Below are positions 51,796 through 60,179 of a stretch of DNA of 64,000 nt, piece by piece. The translations under genes and the position numbers were made by a program. The DNA is taken from contig JBDWAL010000017.1 of NCBI GenBank assembly GCA_039978895.1, positions 62,001 to 126,000 on the forward strand. The letters run 5' to 3'. The DNA comes from Aliishimia sp039978895. Lineage in GTDB: Bacteria; Pseudomonadota; Alphaproteobacteria; Rhodobacterales; Rhodobacteraceae. The notes below the pieces were generated by a model. It did no database searches. It had not been told where the DNA came from and saw nothing but the letters and a program-made list of their open reading frames with translations. How positions within the stretch are numbered: the first letter of the stretch is position 1; each line of letters starts with the position of its first letter.

Positions 51796-52926
51796 CTACT
51801 CTCCTGGCCCGAGGGCAAACCATGTTGCCGGGTCAATCGGGGCGTCATCTTGTCTTACTTCTATATAGAGCGTTTCTGAGCGACCAGTGCCACCCCCATC
51901 ACCACCTGTTGATGGGTTTTCCGCTGCGACACGCGGTCCTGTGCCCATTAAGCCAACCGGTGAGCCCTCTGAAATGACCTGACCTGCGGCGCCGTAGCTT
52001 TGCGCAAGCCCTGCAAGGATCAGCAAACTGCCCGCTTGGGGTTCAAGGATCACCACTTGGCCAAAGTCCAAAAGCGGGCCAGCGTAGCGGATCGTGGCAG
52101 CGGTCGGGGTGGTCACCAGTGCTTCGGGGCGCGTCGCAAGCAACAGTCCGGGGCGGGCCACACCTGCCGCGTCCGCCTCACCTGCGCGACGCAGCAACAC
52201 GCCTTGTACCGGAAGTGGAAGGTCGCCAATCGCGCGGCTTGCAGTCAGTTCCAGCGGTGGCGCGGTTTCATTGACGGCAATTTGCTGCAAACCAGAGGCG
52301 AACCCTGCCAACGTTTCCGAACTTGCAATCAAGATCGCAGCCCGCATCGGGTCAGCCGTGAAACGTTGCGGCAAATCCGTGCGTTCCGCCATCGCCTGAT
52401 TTAGACCCGCGCGCGCCGTTTGCAGCTGTGTCAGCCCCTCGGACATGCGATTGGCCGCGTTTTGCTGCAAACTGCGCAGAGTTTGCACCTCTTCAAGATC
52501 AAAGCGCAGCGTTTTGGCGCTCGCGTTCAGAGCCGGGCCAATATCAGCCAGCAACATCCCAGCCCGCGCCGTGCCAACCGCGCCCGAAGGATGCAACAAA
52601 GCCGTCGGGGAATCCGCCCGCCCCATTGTTTGCAACGCACTAAGAAGGCTAGATATTTCAGCTTCTTGGCTGGTCAGCTTCGCAGACAGCGCGCGTTCCC
52701 GGATCGCCGCTTGGCGCAACCCATCCCGCATCGCCGCAAGCCCATCTTCAAAGGCGCGGATCGTAGCTGTCAGGGCTTTGACACGGTCGCGCGCACTACT
52801 TGCGGCGTCCAATTGAATGGCGGCTTGATCCAATTCTTCGACCGCCGCTTGCGCTTGCGCCGCAGGGCTTTGCGCCGCTGCACTGCCAGCCAAGATCAAA
52901 GACAAAAGAGCCGCGCGTAGGATCAT
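51796..52926 (-). CDS. envC: murein hydrolase activator EnvC-like
   Basis: 376 residues with a signal peptide (LRAALLSLILAGSAAAQ). A long coiled-coil region (about 20-190) is followed by a degenerate LytM/M23 domain (TIRYAGPLLDFGQVVILEPQ to LYIEVRQDDAPIDPATW). The HxxxD and HxH zinc motifs of active M23 peptidases are missing, as in EnvC, which activates amidases at the septum instead of cutting wall itself. It overlaps gpmI by 4 bases and precedes ctpA. Confidence 0.9.
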   Translation of the reverse strand: MILRAALLSLILAGSAAAQSPAAQAQAAVEELDQAAIQLDAASSARDRVKALTATIRAFEDGLAAMRDGLRQAAIRERALSAKLTSQEAEISSLLSALQTMGRADSPTALLHPSGAVGTARAGMLLADIGPALNASAKTLRFDLEEVQTLRSLQQNAANRMSEGLTQLQTARAGLNQAMAERTDLPQRFTADPMRAAILIASSETLAGFASGLQQIAVNETAPPLELTASRAIGDLPLPVQGVLLRRAGEADAAGVARPGLLLATRPEALVTTPTAATIRYAGPLLDFGQVVILEPQAGSLLILAGLAQSYGAAGQVISEGSPVGLMGTGPRVAAENPSTGGDGGGTGRSETLYIEVRQDDAPIDPATWFALGPGE

Positions 52927-54434
52927 GTGATCAGGGTGACCCCTGTCATTTCAGGAGGTTGCGGCAAGCCCATCAGCTGCAACAAGGTCGGCGCAAGATC
53001 AGCCAAGCGGCCATTGCGCAGCGTGGCCCCCTCTGGCCCACCAACAAGGATCGCGGGAACTGGGTTCAACGTGTGCGCCGTATGCGGCCCGCCCGTCGCT
53101 GGATCAATCATCATTTCACAATTGCCGTGATCTGCGGTGACAATCATCGTGCCACCCGCCGCCGTGAGGGCCGCGACAACCTTGCCAAGCCCCGCATCCA
53201 CAGCGGCACACGCGGCCTTTGCCGCCGCCAAGTCGCCGGTGTGGCCGACCATATCTGGGTTTGCGTAATTGGTCACAATCAGATCGTATCCATTTTCAAT
53301 CGCCTGCACGAATTTGTCTGTGACTTTCGCGCAAGACATCTCGGGTTGCAAATCATAGGTCGCAACCTTGGGCGAGAGCGGCATAAAGCGGTCTTCGCCT
53401 TCATTCGGGGTCTCAGCGCCGCCATTCAAGAAGAACGTCACATGGGGGTACTTTTCAGTTTCGGCCAATCGAAACTGGCGTTTGCCTTGTTTAGACACCC
53501 ATTCACCCAACGTGTTGGTCAAAGTTGGCTTGGGGAACGCCGTATCGAACCACGCGTCATGCTGATCAGAATATTCCGCCATGCCAAGCAATCCCGCCCA
53601 AGCCGGGCGCGCACCTGCGTCAAAGTCTTGGAAGTCAGGATCGGCCACCGCGCGCAAAATCTGGCGGGCGCGATCGGCGCGGAAGTTGAGGCAAAACAAG
53701 CCATCCCCGTCGCGGGCGCCATTATAGCCATCCAGAACCGTAGCCGGGATGAATTCATCCGTTTTGCCTTGGTCATACGCATTAGCAACCGCATCTTCAG
53801 CCGAGAACGCATTAGGGCCAATGCCATGCACCATCGCATTGAACGCCGTCTCGACACGGTCCCAGCGATTGTCGCGATCAAGCATAAAATAGCGCCCCGT
53901 AAGGGTGCCAAGCTGCACACCCTCCGGAAGAGACGCGCGCAATTGAGCAAGGTATTTCTGCGCAGAAGACGGCGCCACATCACGGCCATCCGTGACAAGG
54001 TGCAAGATAACCGGGACGCCCGCGTCGCTGAAAGCCTTCAGGGCCGCGATCATATGATCAAGCGAGCCATGCACGCCACCATCAGACAACACACCCATCA
54101 CATGGGCGCGCCCGCGTGTCGCGCGCAGCGTTTGGATGAAATCCGTCAAAGCCGGGTTGGTGAAAAACGCACCCGTTTCAATCGCAAGATCAATCTGGCC
54201 CAAATCCATCGCCACCACGCGGCCTGCGCCAATATTGGTATGGCCGACTTCGGAATTGCCCATTTGCCCCTTGGGCAAACCAGCATCCGGGCCATGCGTC
54301 AGCAGCGTCGCATTAGGGCACGTCGCCATCAGGCGATCCATGACAGGCGTGTCCGCCAGCAGCGGCGCGTTACCATTCGGCGTGGGGCCAATGCCCCAGC
54401 CATCGAGAATACAAAGAACGATTGGTTTGGTCAT
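52923..54434 (-). CDS. gpmI: 2,3-bisphosphoglycerate-independent phosphoglycerate mutase
   Basis: 503 residues from ATG 54434; the frame is open to 54539, but the start TKPIVLCILDGWGIG is conserved. It interconverts 3- and 2-phosphoglycerate with two Mn ions. Asp11 and the phosphoserine Ser61 in GQMGNSEVGH are visible, with HLVTDGRDVAPSSA and the C-terminal VTADHGNCE metal site. It overlaps envC and heads the gpmI-envC-ctpA operon, a common alphaproteobacterial order. Confidence 0.96.
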   Translation of the reverse strand: MTKPIVLCILDGWGIGPTPNGNAPLLADTPVMDRLMATCPNATLLTHGPDAGLPKGQMGNSEVGHTNIGAGRVVAMDLGQIDLAIETGAFFTNPALTDFIQTLRATRGRAHVMGVLSDGGVHGSLDHMIAALKAFSDAGVPVILHLVTDGRDVAPSSAQKYLAQLRASLPEGVQLGTLTGRYFMLDRDNRWDRVETAFNAMVHGIGPNAFSAEDAVANAYDQGKTDEFIPATVLDGYNGARDGDGLFCLNFRADRARQILRAVADPDFQDFDAGARPAWAGLLGMAEYSDQHDAWFDTAFPKPTLTNTLGEWVSKQGKRQFRLAETEKYPHVTFFLNGGAETPNEGEDRFMPLSPKVATYDLQPEMSCAKVTDKFVQAIENGYDLIVTNYANPDMVGHTGDLAAAKAACAAVDAGLGKVVAALTAAGGTMIVTADHGNCEMMIDPATGGPHTAHTLNPVPAILVGGPEGATLRNGRLADLAPTLLQLMGLPQPPEMTGVTLIT

Positions 54435-54735
54435 ACGCCGTGGTCTACCGGAGGTAGGCGGGAGGGCCAAGGGGGCGCGTGCGTGTTTGCGGTCTGTTTT
54501 GGGGGTCAGGTTATGAAATTGAGCATAACACGGGGCCAACAGCGGAGTTGCCGTCCAAGGGGGGCTTAGCGAATGGCAGCGATGAGGCCAAACTTACTCG
54601 TGCTGCGGACCATATGGATGGCGGATTTGAACGCCGGACAACCAGTTTACCCGGGCAAACACGGCTTTCCGTCTCTGTGAACAACAGAGAGGCTCACAAG
54701 TTTTGGAGGTTATTATTACCTTTTGCGCCAGAGGA
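54435..54735. other. intergenic stretch without a recognised gene
   Basis: About 300 bases between the gpmI start and the end of the lamin-tail/Hint gene, both on the minus strand. Short frames on either strand give translations without family resemblance. The gpmI promoter should be in the left part (about 54440-54540). No terminator for the Hint gene could be defined. Confidence 0.5.
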
Positions 54736-55965
54736 TTATGAAGGAGACGCTGCCAGCGTTTCCCATTGCGTGTTTCCGGTCGACGCAAAATCTTTTTGAA
54801 AAACCATCTGAGCTTCGCCCACGCTAAGCAGAGTACGGGCAGGTTCGACTGGTAGGTCGCGCTTTAGTTCAGGGAATACTTCCATCAATTCCATTCGTAG
54901 CCGACATCCGAAAGTCGACGTCGCATAAAGACCGGGGTAGAAACTCTCGCTCCAGCAACCGTGTGCTTTGATGATCTCATGACGCCGAAACACAAGGTGC
55001 ACGTAAGTGACTTCACGACACCCCTTCATGGCGCGCACGCCCACACGTTTTGTCAGGGCCTTGGCCGGCACAAGAACCTCTTTTCCGTCGGTGCCTTTTA
55101 CCAACATACGATGCTGCGGCGACACAACCAGACAGTGGGTTGGCATCCCCGATCCAAGCGCCCCCCGCTTGAATTCGATAGGTTTGTGACAAGGGTTGCC
55201 GTCCATTGCAAAATTCAGATGTCTTCGCAGACTTTTTTGCAGAGGCTGGAAACCACGATCTAACGTAAGGATCAGATCACCCGGTTTGAGGTCCTCCACC
55301 AGACATTCGCCTTCGGGTACCGTAATTTTAGTCCCCTGTGCAAAACAGACCACGGCTACTGTTGAATACTCATATTGATCTGTCGCGGAATTGTATTGAT
55401 ACGAAGAGCCGGCATTCATGTCTTCCTGACCGCTATCCGCTGCGGCGTTCGAAGTCCCAAGCAGAGTTGTGCCAGGAAACCCCGACATGCCCGGAAAATC
55501 GGTGAGACCGTTTTCATTAAACTCGATGACAATGTATTCGCCGGTTGCTGGATTTACTAAGGCGATACCCTCAGACAACATGTCGGCCCCGCCTTCGCTT
55601 AGAAAATTTGTGTTTACGCCACCAGCCCCTGATTCCAGGCCCCCTTCACTGGCCTCTTGCATGGTAGGGGTTGGCGTGCCCGTGATCTCATTAACGATAT
55701 AAAGGTTTTTGCCCACCTCCAGCGTCGTTCCGGGTGGGAACGTGTGATAAAGGCCGTCCTGAGGGTCATCCGGGGCACTCGCTCCAGTCATGTCAGACCA
55801 GATTTGCCAGCCCGACAAATCCATGGGAGAGCTGGATGTGTTTTGTATAGACACGAATTCGTCCTCTTGCGTGGCGGTTCCATCGCCGTCCGTGTCGAAA
55901 ACCGCTCCGCCCGAATTATCGCCATAGATTTGGCTGATAATAATTCCATTTATGTTGGCGACCAT
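54736..55965 (-). CDS. lamin-tail domain protein with Hint domain
   Basis: 409 residues, no classical signal peptide. Residues about 1-115 form a lamin-tail (LTD) domain (DEFVSIQNTSSSPMDLSGWQ). A Gly/Ser/Asp-rich linker follows, and residues about 205-345 form a Hint domain beginning at Cys207 (VVCFAQGTKITVPEG), with HCLVVSPQHRMLV. Proteins with C-terminal Hint_2 domains are frequent in roseobacters and probably exported by type I systems. The Hint domain may self-cleave at Cys207. A C-terminal Asn-Cys splice junction is not seen, so cleavage rather than protein splicing would be expected. Confidence 0.85.
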   Translation of the reverse strand: MVANINGIIISQIYGDNSGGAVFDTDGDGTATQEDEFVSIQNTSSSPMDLSGWQIWSDMTGASAPDDPQDGLYHTFPPGTTLEVGKNLYIVNEITGTPTPTMQEASEGGLESGAGGVNTNFLSEGGADMLSEGIALVNPATGEYIVIEFNENGLTDFPGMSGFPGTTLLGTSNAAADSGQEDMNAGSSYQYNSATDQYEYSTVAVVCFAQGTKITVPEGECLVEDLKPGDLILTLDRGFQPLQKSLRRHLNFAMDGNPCHKPIEFKRGALGSGMPTHCLVVSPQHRMLVKGTDGKEVLVPAKALTKRVGVRAMKGCREVTYVHLVFRRHEIIKAHGCWSESFYPGLYATSTFGCRLRMELMEVFPELKRDLPVEPARTLLSVGEAQMVFQKDFASTGNTQWETLAASPS

Positions 55966-56372
55966 CGCTTATTTCCCCTGCAAGATCAGTGAGGCATACC
56001 GCTTCGACATGAATGAGCGATTAAGGCGACTGTGACCAAACTACAGCATTGTTTTCAGGAACCGAACTTTGCCTAAGGATCGCGAACAGCAACTTTGTCC
56101 GCACACTGTAAATTCACTGATCACTCAATTTTGCAGTTGCGGCGAAAGTCCGGTCTGACGGGCCGCAGTGCGGCATGGCCGAGGATGGGGGAACGGCAGG
56201 TTTGGGCCGTTAGTGTACCAGCCACAGCCCTGATCGAGCGAATGCTGCGCTGCATCCGATGGCGGCTTGGAGCCCACTTTGCAGGCTTTTTGCGACGCGG
56301 CCAATGTCGGCTCTTGGGAGGCGGATTGTTATTCAGCTTGACCCAGCTCCATGCATTTGAAACGTTAACTCG
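55966..56372. other. intergenic stretch without a recognised gene
   Basis: About 400 bases between two divergent genes. Several short frames overlap, none with protein-like composition. Dense GC-rich segments around 56150-56330 resemble eroded coding sequence, but I cannot assign a family. The promoters of the Hint gene (near 56000) and the GNAT gene (near 56340) should lie here. Confidence 0.45.
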
Positions 56373-56915
56373 ATGGCTCAAGCAAACAAATCGATCACAA
56401 ATATTTCGATTCGCGCTCCGATAGAATCTGACGTGATGGACCGGCTTGCTTACGGCTTCTGTAACGAAATTCGAAAGATGTACGGCGTTCCTTCTGGGCC
56501 GGTACCGGAAATGCGTATGGAACAGGCTCAAGCGTGGTTTGACCGACTATCCAAACATCCGTGTGGATGGAGTATTACATTAGACGAATATCTTGTAGGT
56601 GAGGCCCGCTTGGATAACATTGACTACCAAGACGGGCGAGCGCGAATGGCGATTGGTCTGTTTGGTGAGGCAGACCTCAGCAAGGGCATCGGGCGACACG
56701 CAATAAAACTTGTGCTCGAACATGGATTTGAGGTGCTGCACCTGCATCGGATCGACCTTCGCGTCCTCGCTTTCAACAAACGTGCAATTCGATGCTATCT
56801 GGCATGCGGTTTTATCCAAGAAGGTATCGAGAGGGAGAGCGCTCATATTGCGGGAGAGTGGCACGACGACGTGATGATGAGCATACTAGATCGAGAGTTT
56901 ACCGATCTTCGATAG
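56373..56915 (+). CDS. GNAT family N-acetyltransferase (RimJ/RimL-like)
   Basis: 180 residues. Acetyl-CoA binding region LFGEADLSKGIGRHAIKLVL (Q/RxxGxG/A variant), then LHLHRIDLRVLAFNKRAIRC and YLACGFIQEGIERESAH, the hallmark of RimJ/RimL-type acetyltransferases. The ribosome-binding site of ATG 56373 is weak. Base use is somewhat less GC than its neighbours. It lies directly left of the IS, which is inserted 44 bases after its stop. Confidence 0.85.
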   Translation: MAQANKSITNISIRAPIESDVMDRLAYGFCNEIRKMYGVPSGPVPEMRMEQAQAWFDRLSKHPCGWSITLDEYLVGEARLDNIDYQDGRARMAIGLFGEADLSKGIGRHAIKLVLEHGFEVLHLHRIDLRVLAFNKRAIRCYLACGFIQEGIERESAHIAGEWHDDVMMSILDREFTDLR

Positions 56916-56929
56916 CCGACGTTCGCGCA
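56914..56929. repeat. 16-base direct repeat, left copy
   Basis: AGCCGACGTTCGCGCA occurs here, overlapping the GNAT stop, and again at 58656-58671 on the other side of the IS. The copies stand at different distances from the IS ends (30 and 7 bases), so they are not the target duplication. Confidence 0.7.
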
Positions 56930-56959
56930 CCCACAGCGAATTCACACTAACTATGTCCG

Positions 56960-58648
56960 GAGGCTGTGTGAAAACTCCCCTATTTATCCTTAGAGATGCT
57001 ATAATTTCCGTACTCGGTATGGAGGTTGTTTATGTCTCAATTCATCGAAGGTTTGGACCGCCAGCAGACGATGTTGCTGCCTGAACATCTCGACGATTAC
57101 GTCGATGAACATAACCTCGTTCGTGCCATTGATGCCTTTGCCGACATGCTGGATCTCGCTGTCCTTGGCTTCAATGCGCAGCCCGCTGCGACTGGTCGGC
57201 CCGGTTATCATCCTGGGTTGATGCTGCGGATTTACCTCTACGGATATCTCAATCAAGTCCAATCATCGCGACGTTTGGAACGTGAGTGTGGCCGCAATCT
57301 AGAGCTTATCTGGCTGACGGGTCGGCTGAAGCCTGACTTCAAGACGATTGCAGATTTCCGCAAAGACAACGGCCCAGCGATCCGCAAAGTATGCCAGCAG
57401 TTCGTGGCTCTGTGCCGCAATATGGATTTGCTTGATGGGGACGTGGTCGCGATTGATGGCAGCCGGTTCAAGGCGGTCAACTCCAAGGCCAAGAATTACA
57501 CCCGTGGCAAGCTGCGCCAGAAGCTGGGCGAGATCGACAAAGCAATTGAGCGTTATCTGGGCGAGTTGGATCGTGCCGATGAGGTTTTTGAGCAGGCCGG
57601 CACGGTGCTGCCAGAAGCGCGCATGGAACGCACTTTGCGAAAGCTGGAACATCTGCAAAAGGAAGCTGTGCGCTACAGATCAATTGAACAGCGGATGGAT
57701 GAGACCGGAGAAACCCAAGTCTCATTCAGCGATCCAGATGCCAGATCGATGGCAACAACGGCGCGGATGCCGCGTATTGTTGGCTACAATGTCCAAACCG
57801 CCGTCGAGGCGGATAACCATCTGATCGTTGCACACGAAGTCACGATGCTTGGGTTTGACCGCGACGCCTTGTCGATGATGGCGGTTCTGGCGCGTGATGC
57901 CATGACAACAGATCAGCTCACGGCAATTGCGGATAAGGGCTATTATAAAGGCGAGGAGATCGTCGCCAGCGAAGAGGCTGGTATCTCGGTCGTTGTCCCA
58001 AAGCCGATGACATCAAATGCGGCGGCGCGTGGGCAGTTCGATAAAGCTGACTTTGCATATGACGAAGGAACGGATGTATACATCTGCCCCGCAGGCGAAA
58101 AACTGACCAACCGATTTACGAGCCAACAAGACGGCAAAGAGATCAAATCATATGCGTCAGGCGCGTGCGCTGATTGCGTGATCAAAGCCAAATGCACGAC
58201 AAGCAAAGACCGCCGTGTGCGTCGGTGGGTCAAGGAGGATGTTCTAGATCGCGTCCAAGAACGCTTGGACAAAGATCCCACGCAATTGGCGGTCCGCAGC
58301 ATGACCGTCGAGCATCCCTATGGCACGATCAAGTCTTGGATGGGGGCGACGCACTTCAAGATCCGTACTCTGAAAAAGGTGGCGACGGAGATGGCGCTGC
58401 ACGTGCTGGCCTACAATATGACCCGCGTGATGAACATGATGGGCGTCCCAGCAATGATCGCTGCGATGAAGGCATAGTGGGCCTCATTAGCCTTCAAATT
58501 AGCACCGAACCGTAAAGAGGTGCCTGATGTCGCCTTGACCGCCACCAAGGTCAATCAGAACAGTCGAGTTGAAGGTTTTGCGCCGAGATCACGGTGAATG
58601 TAAAAACGACCCTCGGCGCTACACTCAACAGAGTTTCCACACAGCCTC
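56960..58648 (+). mobile_element. IS1182-family insertion sequence
   Basis: 1689 bases bounded by 18-base terminal inverted repeats that differ at one base (left 56960-56977 starts GAGGCTGTGTGAAAACTC; right 58631-58648 is the complement with GGAAACTC). A 4-base direct repeat TCCG lies immediately outside each end (56956-56959 and 58649-58652), a likely target duplication. It carries one intact transposase gene, a TATAAT at 57000-57005 ahead of it, and about 150 bases of non-coding DNA on the right, including a GCGCCGAG/CTCGGCGC inverted repeat. It looks complete and recent. Confidence 0.9.
57032..58477 (+). CDS. IS1182 family transposase
   Basis: 481 residues from ATG 57032 (GGAGG with 6-base spacing). 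The N-terminal DUF772-like region has PGYHPGLMLRIYLYGYLNQV followed by RRLERECGRNLELIWLTG. Catalytic DDE residues fit DGSRFKAVNSK (first Asp), AIADKGYYKGEEI (second Asp) and VEHPYGTIKSWMG (Glu). A Cys-rich element (CADCVIKAKCT) lies between the second and third. The frame is intact. Confidence 0.95.
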   Translation: MSQFIEGLDRQQTMLLPEHLDDYVDEHNLVRAIDAFADMLDLAVLGFNAQPAATGRPGYHPGLMLRIYLYGYLNQVQSSRRLERECGRNLELIWLTGRLKPDFKTIADFRKDNGPAIRKVCQQFVALCRNMDLLDGDVVAIDGSRFKAVNSKAKNYTRGKLRQKLGEIDKAIERYLGELDRADEVFEQAGTVLPEARMERTLRKLEHLQKEAVRYRSIEQRMDETGETQVSFSDPDARSMATTARMPRIVGYNVQTAVEADNHLIVAHEVTMLGFDRDALSMMAVLARDAMTTDQLTAIADKGYYKGEEIVASEEAGISVVVPKPMTSNAAARGQFDKADFAYDEGTDVYICPAGEKLTNRFTSQQDGKEIKSYASGACADCVIKAKCTTSKDRRVRRWVKEDVLDRVQERLDKDPTQLAVRSMTVEHPYGTIKSWMGATHFKIRTLKKVATEMALHVLAYNMTRVMNMMGVPAMIAAMKA

Positions 58649-58655
58649 TCCGCAC

Positions 58656-58671
58656 AGCCGACGTTCGCGCA
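58656..58671. repeat. 16-base direct repeat, right copy
   Basis: AGCCGACGTTCGCGCA, identical to 56914-56929. It lies 7 bases right of the IS. Probably a short dispersed intergenic motif of this genome in which the IS landed, or the border of an older duplication. Confidence 0.7.
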
Positions 58672-58742
58672 TTCGGAACATTGGAAACCAACGCGAGAAT
58701 ACGGAGCATGCAGCTAGCCTGCACTACGGTTCGCGTTGCGGG

Positions 58743-59603
58743 TTATTCGGCGGCCAAAGGTATGCGGTCTTGGCCTATGGAGGACACTTCAGCCATGACG
58801 TCGCGCAAGCGGGATTGCACGTTTTCGAAATCTCCGTTGGGGCGGATCAGACGTTCGTTCATGTAGATCGAGCGGTCGATTTCGACTTGAACGGCGTGTT
58901 GGCGTCGGGAGGGGCGCCCGTAAGCTTGTGTGATGTAGGCCCCTGCAAACGGTGCGTTGCGGGTCACAACGAAACCCGCCGAGGAAAACGCCGATTCGAT
59001 CTGGTCCACGATGTCGGAACTGGCCGCAGCACCAAAGCGATCCCCCAAGACCACATCAGGGCGCTGCATGCCGCCGCGCGCGATCCCGTCCATGGCCTCG
59101 TGCGGCATAGAGTGGCAATCAATCAACACCGACTGACCAAACGCCACATGCGCTTCGTCGAGGAGTTTTTGCAACATATCGTGATAAGGATGCCAAAATT
59201 GCGCAATACGCGCATCTGCAACAGGTCGCGAAAGTTTTCCGCGATAAATCGCACGCCCATTTGCAACAACGCGTGGGATCACACCCAAACCCGAAGCGAC
59301 CCGTGGATTATGACCCTGAGGGCGCAAGCCTTCGATCACAGCCGGGTCGAGTTCATCCGCCGACCGATTGAGGTCCACAAAGGCGCGCGGCGCCCCAGCG
59401 GTCAACAAAGGACAGCCAAATTCCGGTGCACTTTCAAAGAGTTGGTCAACAAACGCGTCCTCGGAAGAGCGGATCGTATGAGAGTCCAGAATCGAGGATC
59501 GTAGGAAACTCCACCCGTAATCGCGCCCTGAATGGGGCGATGCAAACGTCACACATGAGGTGCGATGCTCGGGGCGTAGAACTTTGAAAGCGGTGTTCGG
59601 CAT
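58743..59603 (-). CDS. N-formylglutamate amidohydrolase family protein
   Basis: 286 residues from ATG 59603 (AGGAG with 5-base spacing). The family motifs FASPHSGRDYG, AFVDLNRSADELDP and VLIDCHSMPHE, with conserved His, Asp and Glu metal-binding residues, are visible, then QVEIDRSIYMNE. HutG-type enzymes release formate from N-formylglutamate at the end of histidine degradation. No other hut gene is in the window, so an N-formyl amino acid hydrolase of another pathway is possible. The IS lies about 95 bases past its stop. Confidence 0.9.
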   Translation of the reverse strand: MPNTAFKVLRPEHRTSCVTFASPHSGRDYGWSFLRSSILDSHTIRSSEDAFVDQLFESAPEFGCPLLTAGAPRAFVDLNRSADELDPAVIEGLRPQGHNPRVASGLGVIPRVVANGRAIYRGKLSRPVADARIAQFWHPYHDMLQKLLDEAHVAFGQSVLIDCHSMPHEAMDGIARGGMQRPDVVLGDRFGAAASSDIVDQIESAFSSAGFVVTRNAPFAGAYITQAYGRPSRRQHAVQVEIDRSIYMNERLIRPNGDFENVQSRLRDVMAEVSSIGQDRIPLAAE

Positions 59604-59657
59604 AGAGACTCCTGACGTGTTCTTATATAAACCAATAAAGTGAAACGCCAAAAGCCC

Positions 59658-59686
59658 TTGATCCCTGTTCCGACTCCTTTTATAGC
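59658..59686 (+). promoter_or_regulatory. candidate promoter of tRNA-Val
   Basis: TTGATC (59658-59663) and TATAGC (59681-59686) are separated by 17 bases, about 60 bases ahead of the tRNA 5' end. A C4/G4 hairpin lies in the leader between them and the tRNA. Confidence 0.5.
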
Positions 59687-59747
59687 CCTGCGAACCGGCG
59701 CGGGCATCCGCGCCCCATTTCTTTTTGGGGTTTGTCTTAGTCGGTTC

Positions 59748-59822
59748 GGGGGATTAGCTCAGCGGTAGAGCACTTCGTTGACATCGAAGGGGTCACTGGT
59801 TCGATCCCAGTATCTCCCACCA
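59748..59822 (+). tRNA. tRNA-Val (anticodon GAC)
   Basis: A full cloverleaf of 75 bases. The acceptor GGGGGAT pairs with ATCTCCC with one G-T pair, the D-arm is GCTC...GAGC, the anticodon stem CTTCG/CGAAG encloses loop TTGACAT (anticodon GAC at 59780-59782), and the T-arm is ACTGG-TTCGATC-CCAGT. CCA is encoded at 59820-59822. Confidence 0.96.
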
Positions 59823-59921
59823 TGAATTCACCGCCCTTTGGCCATGCTGGTCGAACGGCAACCGATCAACCCTGTGGCCCAGCCGACCGCAAAGGCGCCA
59901 CGCAGATGCAGGAGAGTGACC

Positions 59922-60047
59922 ATGAAGGTTCGCAATTCGCTCCGCTCGCTCAAGAGCCGCCACCGTGATTGCCGCATCGTGCGCCGTAAAGGCCGCGTAT
60001 ACGTGATCAACAAGACCCAGCCACGGTTCAAAGCCCGTCAGGGTTAA
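59922..60047 (+). CDS. rpmJ: 50S ribosomal protein L36 (zinc-free type)
   Basis: 41 residues, starting MKVRNSLRSLKSRHRDCRIV and ending TQPRFKARQG. It resembles YkgO, the L36 form without the four zinc-binding Cys/His ligands (only one Cys here). It is the usual L36 form in alphaproteobacteria as far as I recall, and needs no zinc. GGAG stands 7 bases before the ATG. It has a strong terminator after it. It follows tRNA-Val by 99 bases and may share its transcript. Confidence 0.95.
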   Translation: MKVRNSLRSLKSRHRDCRIVRRKGRVYVINKTQPRFKARQG

Positions 60048-60094
60048 GCCCTAAAAGGCACAGCCGGGCCGCAAGGTTTGTTAGGTCTAAAAGA

Positions 60095-60123
60095 ACCGCC
60101 CTCGATTGTGGGGCGGTTTTTTT
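60095..60123 (+). terminator. intrinsic terminator after rpmJ
   Basis: ACCGCCC (60095-60101) pairs with GGGCGGT (60111-60117) around a 9-base loop and is followed by at least six T. It is 48 bases after the rpmJ stop. Confidence 0.9.
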
Positions 60124-60179
60124 CGTGCGCCATCATAGGCGAATGTCAAGGCACCCCGCAAGACGCGGGATGCACGCTA

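Noticed and set aside
52800..54569. Plus-strand open frame of 589 codons opposite gpmI
   Set aside because: Antisense shadow of gpmI; Arg/His-rich translation, while the minus-strand frame carries all phosphoglycerate mutase motifs.
56095..56424. Plus-strand frame before the GNAT gene
   Set aside because: Overlaps the GNAT start in another frame and has a Cys/Arg/Trp-rich random composition.
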